Below are positions 47,612-56,383 of a DNA stretch of 64,000 nt, one piece after another; the stretch's first letter is position 1; each line of letters begins with the position of its first letter. Source of the DNA: Aestuariibius insulae (lineage in GTDB: Bacteria; Pseudomonadota; Alphaproteobacteria; Rhodobacterales; Rhodobacteraceae); NCBI RefSeq assembly GCF_040783535.2, contig NZ_JBFONW020000004.1:371789-435788 (forward strand). The letters run 5' to 3'. Under the pieces are notes generated by a model, which worked only from the letters and a program-made list of their open reading frames with translations, was not told the origin of the DNA and made no database searches. A program made the position numbers and the translations under genes.

Positions 47612-49111
47612 TTACTCCATCACAGGGATCGAGAATTCGCCGCCTTCTTTAATGCCGGAGGGCCAGCGGGCGGTGACGGTTTTGGTTCGGGTGTAGAACT
47701 TGAAAGCGTCGGGGCCGTGTTGGTTGAGGTCTCCGAAGGCCGATTTCTTCCAGCCGCCGAAGGTGTGATAGGCGAGCGGGACGGGGATGGGGACGTTGAT
47801 GCCGACCATGCCGACATTGACGCGGTTTGCGAAATCGCGGGCGGCGTCTCCGTCGCGGGTGAAGATTGCGGTGCCGTTGCCGTATTCATGGTCCATGGCG
47901 AGCGTCAGAGCCTCTTCATAGGTCTGGGCACGCACGGTGGTCAGGACAGGGCCGAAGATTTCCTTTTGGTAGATCTCCATGTCGCGGGTCGCGTGATCGA
48001 AGAGGTGGGGGCCGAGAAAGAAGCCGTCTTCGTAGCCCTGAAGGCTGAAATTGCGGCCATCGACGACGAGCTTGGCGCCTGCATCGAGGCCGGACTGGAC
48101 GAGTCGTTCGATATTCTGCTTGGCGGCGGCAGTGACGACAGGGCCGTAATCGACATCGGTGCCGGAGGTGTAGGGGCCGACCTTGAGCGCTTCGATCCGG
48201 GGGGCGAGCTTGTCGATGAGGCGGTCGGCCGTCTCGTCGCCCACGGGGACGGCGACCGAGATCGCCATACAGCGCTCGCCCGCGGCGCCGTAGCCTGCGC
48301 CAATGAGCGCGTCGGCGGCCTGGTCCAGATCGGCGTCGGGCATGACAATCATGTGGTTCTTGGCGCCGCCAAAGCACTGGACGCGTTTGCCGTTCGCGCA
48401 GCCGGTCGAGTAGATATATTCAGCGATCGGGGTGGAGCCAACGAAGCCCACCGACTGGATGACGGGGTGATGAAGGATGGCGTCGACCGCCTCTTTGTCG
48501 CCGTTGACGACCTGCAGGATGCCCTTGGGCAGGCCCGCTTCCTCCATCAGCTCGGCCAGCATGAGGGGGACGGACGGGTCGCGTTCGGACGGTTTGAGGA
48601 TGAAGGCATTGCCACACGCAATGGCGGGGGCGAACATCCACATCGGGATCATGGCGGGGAAATTGAAGGGCGTGATCCCGGCGGTGACGCCGAGCGGTTG
48701 GCGCATGGAATACATGTCGATGCCGGGGCCGGCGCTGTCGGTGAACTCTCCCTTCAGCATTTGCGGCGCACCGATGCAGTATTCGACGACTTCGAGGCCG
48801 CGCTGCACGTCGCCTGCGGCGTCGGGCAGGGTCTTGCCATGCTCGCGGGAGAGCGCCTCGGCCAGCTTGTCCATGTCGCGGTTCAAAAGGTGGACGAATT
48901 GCATCAGAACGCGGGCGCGACGTTGCGGATTGGTGGCGGCCCAGGCGGGCTGCGCCTCGGCGGCGATCTGGACGGCACGGTCCATCTCGTCCGAGGAGGC
49001 GAGCGGGACGCGGGCCTGAACCTCGCCCGTGGCGGGGTTGAAGACATCGGCGAAGCGGCCCGATGTTCCGGCGACATGGCTGCCGCCGATGTAGTGGGTC
49101 AGGTCCTGCAT
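47612..49111 (-). CDS. mmsA: CoA-acylating methylmalonate-semialdehyde dehydrogenase
   Basis: Oxidises methylmalonate semialdehyde to propionyl-CoA (last step of valine and thymine degradation). 499 residues, ALDH superfamily. Motifs: PFNFPAMIPMWMFAPAIACGN near residue 148, VGFVGSTPIAEYIY near residue 225, the glutamate-less FGGAKNHMIVMPDADL and catalytic Cys in GAAGERCMAISVAV near residue 285. ATG 49111 (MQDLTHYIGG) follows GGGAGG at 6 bases. It belongs with the operon at 43.3-46.4 kb but is separated from it by the reverse-oriented glycosyltransferase. Confidence 0.96.
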   Translation of the reverse strand: MQDLTHYIGGSHVAGTSGRFADVFNPATGEVQARVPLASSDEMDRAVQIAAEAQPAWAATNPQRRARVLMQFVHLLNRDMDKLAEALSREHGKTLPDAAGDVQRGLEVVEYCIGAPQMLKGEFTDSAGPGIDMYSMRQPLGVTAGITPFNFPAMIPMWMFAPAIACGNAFILKPSERDPSVPLMLAELMEEAGLPKGILQVVNGDKEAVDAILHHPVIQSVGFVGSTPIAEYIYSTGCANGKRVQCFGGAKNHMIVMPDADLDQAADALIGAGYGAAGERCMAISVAVPVGDETADRLIDKLAPRIEALKVGPYTSGTDVDYGPVVTAAAKQNIERLVQSGLDAGAKLVVDGRNFSLQGYEDGFFLGPHLFDHATRDMEIYQKEIFGPVLTTVRAQTYEEALTLAMDHEYGNGTAIFTRDGDAARDFANRVNVGMVGINVPIPVPLAYHTFGGWKKSAFGDLNQHGPDAFKFYTRTKTVTARWPSGIKEGGEFSIPVME

Positions 49112-49244
49112 GATATCCTCCCGTGCGTGCAATTTGCGCGACCATAGTCGCGGGGCGCCCGGAGGAACAAGGGGCCGCGCTTGACAGGGCGCTCGCGGGA
49201 GTTGACGCTGGGGTCAAGGGATACGGCCTTGAGAGGAGGAGCCC

Positions 49245-49679
49245 ATGCTCGTCAAACAGATCCTGAAGATGAAGGGGAGCGACGACGTCGTCACCGTCCG
49301 GCCCGATCACACCGTATCGGATGTGGTGAAGATGCTGTCGGAGAAGCGGATCGGGACCGTTGTCGTCTCGGGCGACGGGGCGCGGGCGGACGGGATCCTG
49401 TCCGAACGGGATATCGTCCGGGAGATCGGCAAGCGCGGCACGGAGTGCCTGATGGAGACGGCGGGCGACATGATGACGAAGAACCCGACGACCTGCGCTC
49501 CGGATGATACGACGGATGCCGTGCTTGGCCAGATGACGGATGGGCGGTTTCGCCATATCCCGGTGATGGACGGTGAGACGATGGTCGGGCTGATTTCCAT
49601 CGGAGATGTCGTCAAGGCGCGTCTGTCAGAGCTCGAAGGCGAGAAGACCGCGCTTGAGAGCATGATCATGGGACATTGA
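49245..49679 (+). CDS. CBS-domain protein
   Basis: 144 residues composed of two CBS domains: residues about 10-70 (VVTVRPDHTVSDVVKMLSEKRIGTVVVSGD in parts) and 78-132 (NPTTCAPDDTTDAVLGQMTDGRFRHIPVMDGE in parts). Such stand-alone pairs bind adenine nucleotides and modulate partners. AGGAGGAG precedes ATG 49245. Divergent from mmsA and 78 bp before coaD. Confidence 0.92.
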   Translation: MLVKQILKMKGSDDVVTVRPDHTVSDVVKMLSEKRIGTVVVSGDGARADGILSERDIVREIGKRGTECLMETAGDMMTKNPTTCAPDDTTDAVLGQMTDGRFRHIPVMDGETMVGLISIGDVVKARLSELEGEKTALESMIMGH

Positions 49680-49756
49680 TCCGCTTTTACCGCTTGCCAT
49701 TAGTTGCGCAATAATGTTGCGTGGGGCCACTTCTTTGTGACGTTCAAGGACGACCC

Positions 49757-50251
49757 ATGCGCATTGGTCTTTATCCCGGCACTTTCGATCCGATCACGCT
49801 TGGGCATCTTGATATCATCCGGCGGGCGATGCTTCTGGTGGACCGGCTGGTGATTGGGGTTGCGATCAACCGCGACAAGGGGCCGATGTTTGATCTGGAT
49901 GAGCGGGTCGCCATGGTCGAGGCGCAATGCGCGCAGATCAGCGCCGAAAACGGGGTCGAGATCGTGGCCCATCCGTTCGAGAACCTGCTGATCGACTGCG
50001 CCAGCGATGTGGGCGCGCAGATCATCATTCGCGGCCTCAGGGCCGTTGCGGATTTCGAGTATGAATATCAGATGGTCGGCATGAACCGAAAGCTCGACGA
50101 CAGCATCGAGACGGTGTTCATGATGGCCGAGGCCGAACACCAGGCGATCGCCTCGAAACTGGTTAAGGAGATCGCCCGGCTTGGGGGGGATGTGTCGAAA
50201 TTCGTGCCGCCGGATGTCAACGAGGCGTTGATCCGGCGGGCGCGGTCCTAG
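49757..50251 (+). CDS. coaD: Phosphopantetheine adenylyltransferase
   Basis: Adenylylates 4'-phosphopantetheine to dephospho-CoA. 164 residues. The nucleotidyl transferase motif T/HxGH is TLGH in YPGTFDPITLGHLDII (residues 6-21); IIRGLRAVADFEYEYQMVGMN (in parts, near residue 90-110) and the SKLVKEIARLGGDVSKFVP end are typical. ATG 49757 follows CAAGGA at 7 bases, giving the conserved MRIGLYPG start. Confidence 0.96.
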   Translation: MRIGLYPGTFDPITLGHLDIIRRAMLLVDRLVIGVAINRDKGPMFDLDERVAMVEAQCAQISAENGVEIVAHPFENLLIDCASDVGAQIIIRGLRAVADFEYEYQMVGMNRKLDDSIETVFMMAEAEHQAIASKLVKEIARLGGDVSKFVPPDVNEALIRRARS

Positions 50252-50257
50252 CCTCGC

Positions 50258-50416
50258 TTAGCCGTAGACGGCGCGGCTTGCGATCCGCTTGGCATCGGCG
50301 CGGTCGATGTCGAGATCGAGGGCCACGTCGAGGGGCAGCTTTCTAATCTCGGACACGGTCCGGCGGTAGGCTGCGCGCTTGCGGGCTTGATCCTTGAGTG
50401 TGGTGATGAGGGACAT
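50258..50416 (-). CDS. DUF1127-like small basic protein
   Basis: Read by hand: ATG 50416, 52 codons, TAA at 50258. The product begins MSLITTLKDQARKRAAYRRT and continues with VSEIRKLPLDVALDLDIDRADAKRIASRAVYG, the helix-hairpin pattern of YjiS/DUF1127 proteins (basic start, R-x-x-L-x-x-L, Asp-rich turn). AAGGAGAG stands 5-8 bases before ATG. Small DUF1127 proteins bind RNA or act in stress and phosphate metabolism in other alphaproteobacteria; here no role is shown. Convergent to coaD with a 6-bp gap. Confidence 0.75.
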   Translation of the reverse strand: MSLITTLKDQARKRAAYRRTVSEIRKLPLDVALDLDIDRADAKRIASRAVYG

Positions 50417-50603
50417 GTGGCTCTCCTTTCTGGCGCGGGATTGCGCCGTCTGTTGAGCCCTATCTAGACAGCTTTTCCCGTTGCACCAGATGCCGGTTTT
50501 CGAAAGCCGCTATGACGTGAATGCAAAGCAGATTAGGCGCGGGGTCGAACTAAATGACCGGTTCGGAGTTGGCTAGAGAGCAGATAACACAGAGGTTTTT
50601 CAG

Positions 50604-51557
50604 ATGACCCGCTTCCTAGCCCTTTCCCTTGCCGTTTGCACGGCCGCGCCCGCCATGGCGCTCACCCCCGAAGAGATCAACTCTGCCACGTTCGACGGCG
50701 CGCCGCTGGCGGACGGGCAGACGGCCCTGGCCGTCAAGACGCAGGTGCTGCTGGATCGGGCCGATATCTCGCCCGGCGTGGTGGACGGCTATAAGGGCGG
50801 CATGGTGGAGAGCGCGCTTAAGGCGTTCGAGCGGCGCGAGGGGCTGACTGTGGACGGGGAGCTGGATGCCGAGGTTTGGGAGGCTTTGGGCGCAGGCAGC
50901 GGCGCGCCGGTGGCCGGGACCTATACGATCACGGCGGCCGATCTTGAACATGTGGGCGGCACGCTGCCCGAGGATTACGCCAAGCTCGCCGAACTGGACC
51001 GGCTGGGCTACGAGAGCGGGGCCGAGGCTTTGGCCGAGAAGTTTCACATGGATGAGGATTTTCTGGTCACGATGAACCCGGGCGCCTCCTTTGCCGAAGG
51101 CGAGACGATCACGGTCGTGTATCCCAAGGCGGATGCGACCGGAGAGGTGGCGCGGATCTTGGTGCAAAAGGCGACGGGGCGCCTTGAGGCATTAGATGCA
51201 AGCGGGGCCGTTCTTGGCAACTATCCGGTTGCGGTAGGCTCGGAGTCGACGCCGTCGCCTTCCGGTAAGGTCGAGGTCAACGCGGTCGCGGTGGAGCCGA
51301 CTTACACCTATAATCCGGATGTGAATTTTCAGCAGGGCGACAACGACGAGGTGCTGACCCTGCCGCCGGGCGCGAACGGTCCGGTGGGTCTGGTCTGGAT
51401 CGATCTGTCCAAGCCGACCTATGGGATCCACGGCACGCCGGAGCCTGCGAAGCTGTTCGTCAGCCAGAGCCATGGATGCGTCCGGATGACGAACTGGGAT
51501 GTGCAGGAACTGGCGCAGATGGTCACGCAAGGGGTGAGCGTGGAGTTCATCGAGTGA
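50604..51557 (+). CDS. L,D-transpeptidase with peptidoglycan-binding domain
   Basis: 317 residues: signal peptide (MTRFLALSLAVCTAAPAMA), a PG_binding_1 domain near residues 40-95 (GVVDGYKGGMVESALKAFERREG in parts), a LysM-like segment (LAEKFHMDEDFLVTMNPGASF in parts), and a C-terminal YkuD domain with the catalytic signature HGTPEP...SQSHGCVRMTNWD (Cys near residue 293). It forms 3-3 cross-links or attaches proteins to peptidoglycan in the periplasm. The stop overlaps the GTG start of the next gene, so the two are coupled. Confidence 0.93.
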   Translation: MTRFLALSLAVCTAAPAMALTPEEINSATFDGAPLADGQTALAVKTQVLLDRADISPGVVDGYKGGMVESALKAFERREGLTVDGELDAEVWEALGAGSGAPVAGTYTITAADLEHVGGTLPEDYAKLAELDRLGYESGAEALAEKFHMDEDFLVTMNPGASFAEGETITVVYPKADATGEVARILVQKATGRLEALDASGAVLGNYPVAVGSESTPSPSGKVEVNAVAVEPTYTYNPDVNFQQGDNDEVLTLPPGANGPVGLVWIDLSKPTYGIHGTPEPAKLFVSQSHGCVRMTNWDVQELAQMVTQGVSVEFIE

Positions 51558-52291
51558 GGGCCGCTTTGGTTCTGATCTGTCTTGCGGGACCGCTTCTGGC
51601 GCAGGATCTGGCGCCCGATACGTCCCTTACGCCCATGGCGCGGCCCGATCCGGAGGATCGCGAGGAGATCGTCGCCCCGGAGGCGCAGGACGCACTGACC
51701 CCGCCTGTGCGGGTCGGGCTGACGGAGACGGACGATGCCTTTGAGGCCTGTCTGGCGGATCTGGATAACTATAGGACGGTCTATGAAACGCGGGATGCTG
51801 TCTCTGATCCATCGGACGGCGATTGCGGGATCACACGACCTGTCATGGTGTCCGAGATCGTGCCGGGGCTCACGCTCCAGCCCGATGCGATGATGCGTTG
51901 CGAGACGGCTGTGGCTTTGGCGGAGTGGACGGCGCGGATCGTGCTGCCTGCCGCCGAGATGATGGAAGAAAAAGGGGCCGTGACCGGGATCGATCACGGC
52001 TCGACCTATATCTGTCGTCGCCGGAACAATGCCGCAACTGGCAAGCTGAGCGAACATTCCTTTGGAAATGCGGTCGATGTGATGGGGTTCCGGTTCGAGG
52101 ACGGCACCTCACTCGCGATTGAGCCCCGGGCGGATGCGGGGACGATCGAGGAAGCGTTCCAGCGGGCGGTGCGCGGCGGGGCTTGCCTGAGCTTTACCAC
52201 CGTTCTGGGACCCGGCACGGATGCCACTCATGACGATCATCTTCATCTCGACGTAAAGTCGCGCAAAGGCGGCTACCGGATCTGTCAGTAG
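51554..52291 (+). CDS. Extensin-like (DUF2133-type) exported protein
   Basis: 245 residues with GTG start overlapping the upstream TGA (GTGA). N-terminus VRAALVLICLAGPLLAQ is a signal peptide. The extensin-like C-terminal domain shows CGITRPVMVSEIVPG, MMRCETAVALAEWT, YICRRRNNAATGKLSEHSFGNAVDVMGF (in parts) and HDDHLHLDVKSRKGGYRICQ: conserved Cys, Arg, His and Asp like metal-dependent peptidases. With the L,D-transpeptidase it suggests peptidoglycan remodelling; enzymatic role is inference. Confidence 0.88.
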   Translation: MRAALVLICLAGPLLAQDLAPDTSLTPMARPDPEDREEIVAPEAQDALTPPVRVGLTETDDAFEACLADLDNYRTVYETRDAVSDPSDGDCGITRPVMVSEIVPGLTLQPDAMMRCETAVALAEWTARIVLPAAEMMEEKGAVTGIDHGSTYICRRRNNAATGKLSEHSFGNAVDVMGFRFEDGTSLAIEPRADAGTIEEAFQRAVRGGACLSFTTVLGPGTDATHDDHLHLDVKSRKGGYRICQ

Positions 52292-52298
52292 GGCGAAG

Positions 52299-52319
52299 GC
52301 CCCGGCGCGAGGCCGGGGC
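52299..52319. terminator. GC-rich hairpin between extensin-like gene and gap
   Basis: GCCCCGGC (52299-52306) with GCCGGGGC (52312-52319), loop of 5. It fills the gap between two convergent genes and matches the hairpins at 23786 and 53779. Confidence 0.65.
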
Positions 52320-52328
52320 GGTCTGTTT

Positions 52329-53333
52329 TCAGAGGTACTTGCCCATCTCGACTGCGGTGTCGGACATACGGTTCGAGAAGCCCCATTCGTTGTCGTACCA
52401 GGTCAGGATCCGGCACATCGTGCCGTCGAGGACCTTGGTTTGGTCGGTCGCGAAGATCGACGAATGCGGGTCGTGGTTGAAGTCGGACGAGACAAGTTGA
52501 TCGTCGACGATCCCGAGGATGCCCTTGAGCGGTCCAGCGCCTGCGGCCTTGCGCATGGCGTCATTGATTTCCTCAGCCGTAACAGTGCGTTCCGGCTCGA
52601 ACGTAAGGTCGACGACCGAGACATTCGGGGTGGGCACGCGGATTGCGACGCCGTCGAGTTTGCCGTTGAGTTCGGGCATGACGAGGCCGACGGCCTTGGC
52701 CGCGCCGGTCGATGTGGGGATCATGTTCACGGCGGCGGCGCGGGCGCGGTAGAGGTCCTTGTGCATCGTATCGAGCGTCGGCTGGTCGCCGGTATAGCTG
52801 TGGACGGTGGTCATGAAGCCGCGTTTGATGCCGAACGTGTCGTGCAGGACCTTGGCGACCGGCGTCAGGCAGTTCGTGGTGCAGGAGGCGTTCGAGACGA
52901 TGACGTCATCGGCGGACAGGCTGTCGTGATTGACGCCGTAGACGATTGTTTTGTCGGCATCTTTTCCGGGAGCGGAGATCAAGACGCGGCTGGAGCCGTT
53001 TTCGAGATGGGCCTGGCAGGCCTCTTTGGAGGTGAAGATGCCGGTGCATTCCATGACGATATCGACATCGCCCCAGGGCAGATCGGCGGGACTGCGGATC
53101 GCGGTGACGCGGATCGGGCCGCGACCGACGTCGATGCTATCCTCTGTCGTGGAGACCTGAGCGGGAAACCGGCCGTGAACGCTGTCGTAGCGCAGGAGAT
53201 GGGCGTTGGTCTCGACCGGGCCCAAGTCATTGATCGCAATAACTTCTATGTCGGTCCGGCCCGATTCAATAATGGCGCGAAGCACGTTGCGGCCGATGCG
53301 GCCGAAGCCGTTGATGGCGACTTTGACGGTCAT
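52329..53333 (-). CDS. gap: Glyceraldehyde-3-phosphate dehydrogenase, type I
   Basis: Oxidises glyceraldehyde 3-phosphate to 1,3-bisphosphoglycerate with NAD. 334 residues. N-terminal INGFGRIGRNVLRAI, catalytic Cys in SNASCTTNCLTPVAKVL (near residue 153), TGDQPTLD, and the C-terminal WYDNEWGFSNRM. ATG 53333 follows AAGGAGG. The next gene upstream on this strand is a 47-residue membrane protein, then the 11-mer module, then tkt. Confidence 0.97.
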   Translation of the reverse strand: MTVKVAINGFGRIGRNVLRAIIESGRTDIEVIAINDLGPVETNAHLLRYDSVHGRFPAQVSTTEDSIDVGRGPIRVTAIRSPADLPWGDVDIVMECTGIFTSKEACQAHLENGSSRVLISAPGKDADKTIVYGVNHDSLSADDVIVSNASCTTNCLTPVAKVLHDTFGIKRGFMTTVHSYTGDQPTLDTMHKDLYRARAAAVNMIPTSTGAAKAVGLVMPELNGKLDGVAIRVPTPNVSVVDLTFEPERTVTAEEINDAMRKAAGAGPLKGILGIVDDQLVSSDFNHDPHSSIFATDQTKVLDGTMCRILTWYDNEWGFSNRMSDTAVEMGKYL

Positions 53334-53384
53334 GAGACATCCTCCTTACTGGTTGGGGCCACCATTGCCATCGGGGCCGAAAGG

Positions 53385-53528
53385 TCAACGCCAGAAGGCG
53401 AGGTATTCGATGAGTTCGAACGCCTTTTTGCCCAGAAAAATCGGGGCATCGAGCTCGAGAACATAGTAATCAAGGGCGAAAAACCCTGCGATTACAAGAA
53501 GAAGGCCGATGGCGATGCTGTTGGTCAT
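53385..53528 (-). CDS. 47-residue membrane protein upstream of gap
   Basis: Read by hand: ATG 53528 to TGA 53385. MTNSIAIGLLLVIAGFFALD is a single membrane segment at the N-terminus, followed by YYVLELDAPIFLGKKAFELI and a short aromatic end. No clear ribosome-binding site stands before ATG, which lowers confidence; support comes from a clean helix and position in the gap operon, 51 bp before gap. Function unknown. Confidence 0.6.
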   Translation of the reverse strand: MTNSIAIGLLLVIAGFFALDYYVLELDAPIFLGKKAFELIEYLAFWR

Positions 53529-53625
53529 CGGGGGTGTCGCCAGGGGAGGCCGCGCGCAGGCTTGTGCGGCGGGCGGGTCTTCGCCGGCCCGTCCAGGAGA
53601 TTCGGGTTAACGGCGCGGAACGGGG

Positions 53626-53800
53626 TCATTTGGGCCTTCGGTATCACGTCGGTATCCGGTCGGTATCGTGTCGGTGAATTTTGATACGGCAGCCGGGTTA
53701 ACGGAGCGTTCGCCGAAAAGCGGCGCAACGGGCCAAAACCAGCCTTGCGTCCAGCCGCCGCGCGTCTTTGGACGAGAGGCCCCGGCGCAGGGGCCGGGGC
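53626..53800. repeat. Dispersed intergenic module, copy 3 (11-mer array, GGGTTAACG block, GC hairpin)
   Basis: Plus-strand order: GGGCCTTC, GGTATCACGTC (53640-53650), GGTATCCGGTC, GGTATCGTGTC (to 53672), GGTGAATTT, then CCGGGTTAACGGAGCGTTCG in part, GGCGCAACGG, and the hairpin at 53779-53800. It lies between the tkt stop and the small membrane gene before gap. Same block order as at 23611-23807. Confidence 0.8.
53779..53800. terminator. GC-rich hairpin after tkt
   Basis: GCCCCGGC (53779-53786) with GCCGGGGC (53793-53800), 6-base loop, 18 bases beyond the tkt stop. It is the end block of the intergenic module. Confidence 0.6.
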
Positions 53801-53817
53801 GGTCGCGGGATGCGTGC

Positions 53818-55836
53818 CTAGAGAAGATCGCGCACCTTTTGGGCGGCGGCCTCGGCGGTGATGCCGAATTTCTCGAAGAGGGTTTCGGCGGGCGCGGAGG
53901 CGCCGAAGCTGGACATGCCGACGAAGCCGGATTTCGCCTTGCGGCCCCGCTCGCCGGACAGGTAGCGGTCCCAACCTTGCTGGACACCTGCCTCGATGGC
54001 GACGCGAACAGGCGCGCCGCCAGGCAGGACGCGCTTGCGATAGCTTTCCTCTTGGGCGGCGAAGAGCTCCATCGAGGGCATAGAGACGACACGGGTGCCG
54101 ATCCCGTCTGCCTGTAGCAGATCGCGGGCGGCGAGCGCGACGGAAACCTCGGAGCCGGTGGCCATTAGGATCGCCTGACGCTTGCCCTCGGCCTCGGCCA
54201 GGACATAGCCGCCCTGGGCGGTCAGGTTCTTGGTCTTGTGCTCGGTCCGGACGGTGGGCAGGCCTTGCCGGGAGAGGGCGAGGATCGTGGGTCTGTCGGT
54301 GGTCTGGAGCGCGATCTCCCATGCCTCGGCGGTTTCCACACCGTCGGCGGGGCGGATCACCTGAAGGTTCGGGATCGCGCGCAGGGCAGCAAGATGTTCG
54401 ACCGGCTGGTGGGTCGGGCCGTCTTCGCCCAGGCCGATGCTGTCATGGGTCATCACGTAGATGACCGGCTGCTTCATCAGCGCGGAGAGGCGAATGGCGG
54501 GGCGGGCATAGTCTGTGAAGACCATGAACGTGCCGCCATAGGGGCGCAGGCCGCCATGGAGGATGATCCCGTTCATCGCGGAGGCCATGCCGTGTTCGCG
54601 GATCCCGTAATGGATGTAGCGGCCCTTGCGGTTCTCGGGCGAGAAGATCGTCATATCGCCTGATTTGGTGTTGTTCGAGCCGGTCAGGTCGGCGGAGCCG
54701 CCGATAGTCTCGGGGAAGATCGGGTTAATGACCTCGAGCGCGTTTTCAGAGGATTTCCGGGTCGCGTGTTTCGGCGCGGTTTCCGAGATCTGCTTTTTCA
54801 GCGCCTTTATCGTGGCCGAAAGCTTGGAGGGGGCCTCGCCGCTGAGGGCGGCATCGAATTGCTTGCGCTTGGTGCTGGACAGACCGTCATAGCGCGACTG
54901 CCAGTCGGCGCGCGCCTCGGCGCCGCGTTTGCCGAGACTTTCCCACCAGGATTTGGTGTCATCCGGCACTTCGAACGGGCCGGTCGTCCAGCCATAGGCC
55001 TTTTTGGCGTCCGCGATGAGATCGGCATCGGTCAGAGCGCCATGGGCCTTGGAGGTGTCCTGCGCGGTCGAGCCGTAGCCGATATTGGTGGTGCAGTTGA
55101 TCATCGACGGGCGCGGATCGGCCTTGGCCGCGGTGATCGCGGCATCGATGGCGTCGGGGTCGTGGCCGTCGATTTCTTGCACATGCCAGCCGGAGGCTTC
55201 GAAGCGCGCGGTCTGGTCGGTGCGGTCGGCCAGATCGACGGTGCCGTCGATGGTGATGTTGTTGTTGTCGAAGAAGACGACGAGGTGGGACAGCTGCTGC
55301 ATGCCCGCGAAGGCAATGGCTTCCTGGCTGACGCCTTCCATCAAGCAGCCGTCACCGGCGATGACATAGGTGTGGTGGTTGACGACCCGGTCGCTGAACC
55401 GGGCGCGCAGGGCTTCTTCGGCGATGGCAAAGCCAACGGAATTGGCGATGCCTTGGCCGAGCGGGCCGGTGGTCGTCTCGATCCCCGGCGCCTCGCCATG
55501 TTCGGGATGGCCTGCGGTGCGGGCGCCCCATTGGCGGAAGTCCTTGATCTGCTGAAGCGTCATCGCCTCGTAACCCGTGAGGTAGAGCAGGCTGTAAAGC
55601 AGCATGGAGCCGTGACCTGCAGACAGGATGAAGCGGTCACGGTCGGGCCAGTCGGGGGCCTTGGGATCGAAGCGCAGATGCTTGGAATAAAGGACCGTGG
55701 CGACATCGGCCATGCCCATCGGCATGCCGGAATGGCCGGAATTGGCGGCGGCGACTGCATCGAGCGTGAGCACACGGATCGCGGCAGCGCGGGCGAAATG
55801 ATCGGGATGGGTGGCGCGGAGGGTATCGATATCCAC
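53818..55836 (-). CDS. tkt: Transketolase
   Basis: ThDP enzyme of the pentose phosphate (and, where present, Calvin) pathway. 672 residues. Motifs: AANSGHSGMPMGMADVATVLY near residue 27, ThDP/metal motif GDGCLMEGVSQEAIAF near residue 150, DGPTHQPVEHLAALRAIPN near residue 465, and the C-terminal FGASAPAETLFEKFGIT. I chose GTG 55836 (VDIDTLRATHPDHF), because AAAGGA stands 8 bases upstream; an in-frame ATG 15 codons earlier would give an atypical extension. Upstream and divergent is the coiled-coil/zapA pair; downstream is the 11-mer module and gap. Confidence 0.96.
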   Translation of the reverse strand: MDIDTLRATHPDHFARAAAIRVLTLDAVAAANSGHSGMPMGMADVATVLYSKHLRFDPKAPDWPDRDRFILSAGHGSMLLYSLLYLTGYEAMTLQQIKDFRQWGARTAGHPEHGEAPGIETTTGPLGQGIANSVGFAIAEEALRARFSDRVVNHHTYVIAGDGCLMEGVSQEAIAFAGMQQLSHLVVFFDNNNITIDGTVDLADRTDQTARFEASGWHVQEIDGHDPDAIDAAITAAKADPRPSMINCTTNIGYGSTAQDTSKAHGALTDADLIADAKKAYGWTTGPFEVPDDTKSWWESLGKRGAEARADWQSRYDGLSSTKRKQFDAALSGEAPSKLSATIKALKKQISETAPKHATRKSSENALEVINPIFPETIGGSADLTGSNNTKSGDMTIFSPENRKGRYIHYGIREHGMASAMNGIILHGGLRPYGGTFMVFTDYARPAIRLSALMKQPVIYVMTHDSIGLGEDGPTHQPVEHLAALRAIPNLQVIRPADGVETAEAWEIALQTTDRPTILALSRQGLPTVRTEHKTKNLTAQGGYVLAEAEGKRQAILMATGSEVSVALAARDLLQADGIGTRVVSMPSMELFAAQEESYRKRVLPGGAPVRVAIEAGVQQGWDRYLSGERGRKAKSGFVGMSSFGASAPAETLFEKFGITAEAAAQKVRDLL

Positions 55837-56029
55837 TGGAAACGGTCCTTTCGGAAAGCGGCAGAGCTTGGCCGATTGCATAGCAGGGGCGACGCGGAGC
55901 GCAACCGCGCGGCCCGGTGATTTGCGGCTCTGGCGTCAATCGGCGAAACTTTGAGACAGGCCCGGCGGCGAATCGGGCAGCAGGCCGCTCCGGACTTTTC
56001 CGGGCGGCGGGAAAGGTGAAGGCAGGCGG

Positions 56030-56383
56030 ATGAGCGAAAGCAGCGAACTGGAAGCCCGGCTGGAGCGCGCTTTGGCGCGGATCTCGGAAGGTCTGGATCA
56101 GCTCAGGCAGATGGACGAGCTGGAGGTGTCGCTGTCGCGGCAGGCCGAGGAGATGACGCGGCTCGACAGCGATCTGCAGCGGCTCAGGGCGACGAATGAC
56201 GCGCTTCGTTCGGTCAATACGCAGTTGCGCGAGGCGAATGCGGCGGGTCTTGCCGATGCGTCGCTGGTGAATGCGGCACTGGCGGCGGAGCTTGATGCGC
56301 TTAAGGCGGCGCGGGCGGCGGACAAGGCCGAGGTAGAGACGGTTCTGGCCGCTTTGGAGCCTGTGATCGGGGAGGATGCGTGA
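56030..56383 (+). CDS. Coiled-coil protein upstream of zapA
   Basis: 117 residues, almost entirely helical with heptads (ELEARLERALARISEGLDQL, MTRLDSDLQRLRATNDALRS, and a C-terminal KAARAADKAEVETVLAALEP). No signal or membrane segment. Its stop overlaps the zapA start (TGATG), so the two are cotranslated. In rhizobia a DUF4164 coiled-coil gene occupies this position between tkt and zapA; this may be the equivalent and may act in cell division with ZapA, but that is inference from position. Confidence 0.8.
   Translation: MSESSELEARLERALARISEGLDQLRQMDELEVSLSRQAEEMTRLDSDLQRLRATNDALRSVNTQLREANAAGLADASLVNAALAAELDALKAARAADKAEVETVLAALEPVIGEDA

Noticed and set aside
47717..49147. 476-codon plus-strand frame opposite mmsA
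   Set aside because: Antisense of a certain aldehyde dehydrogenase gene with catalytic cysteine.
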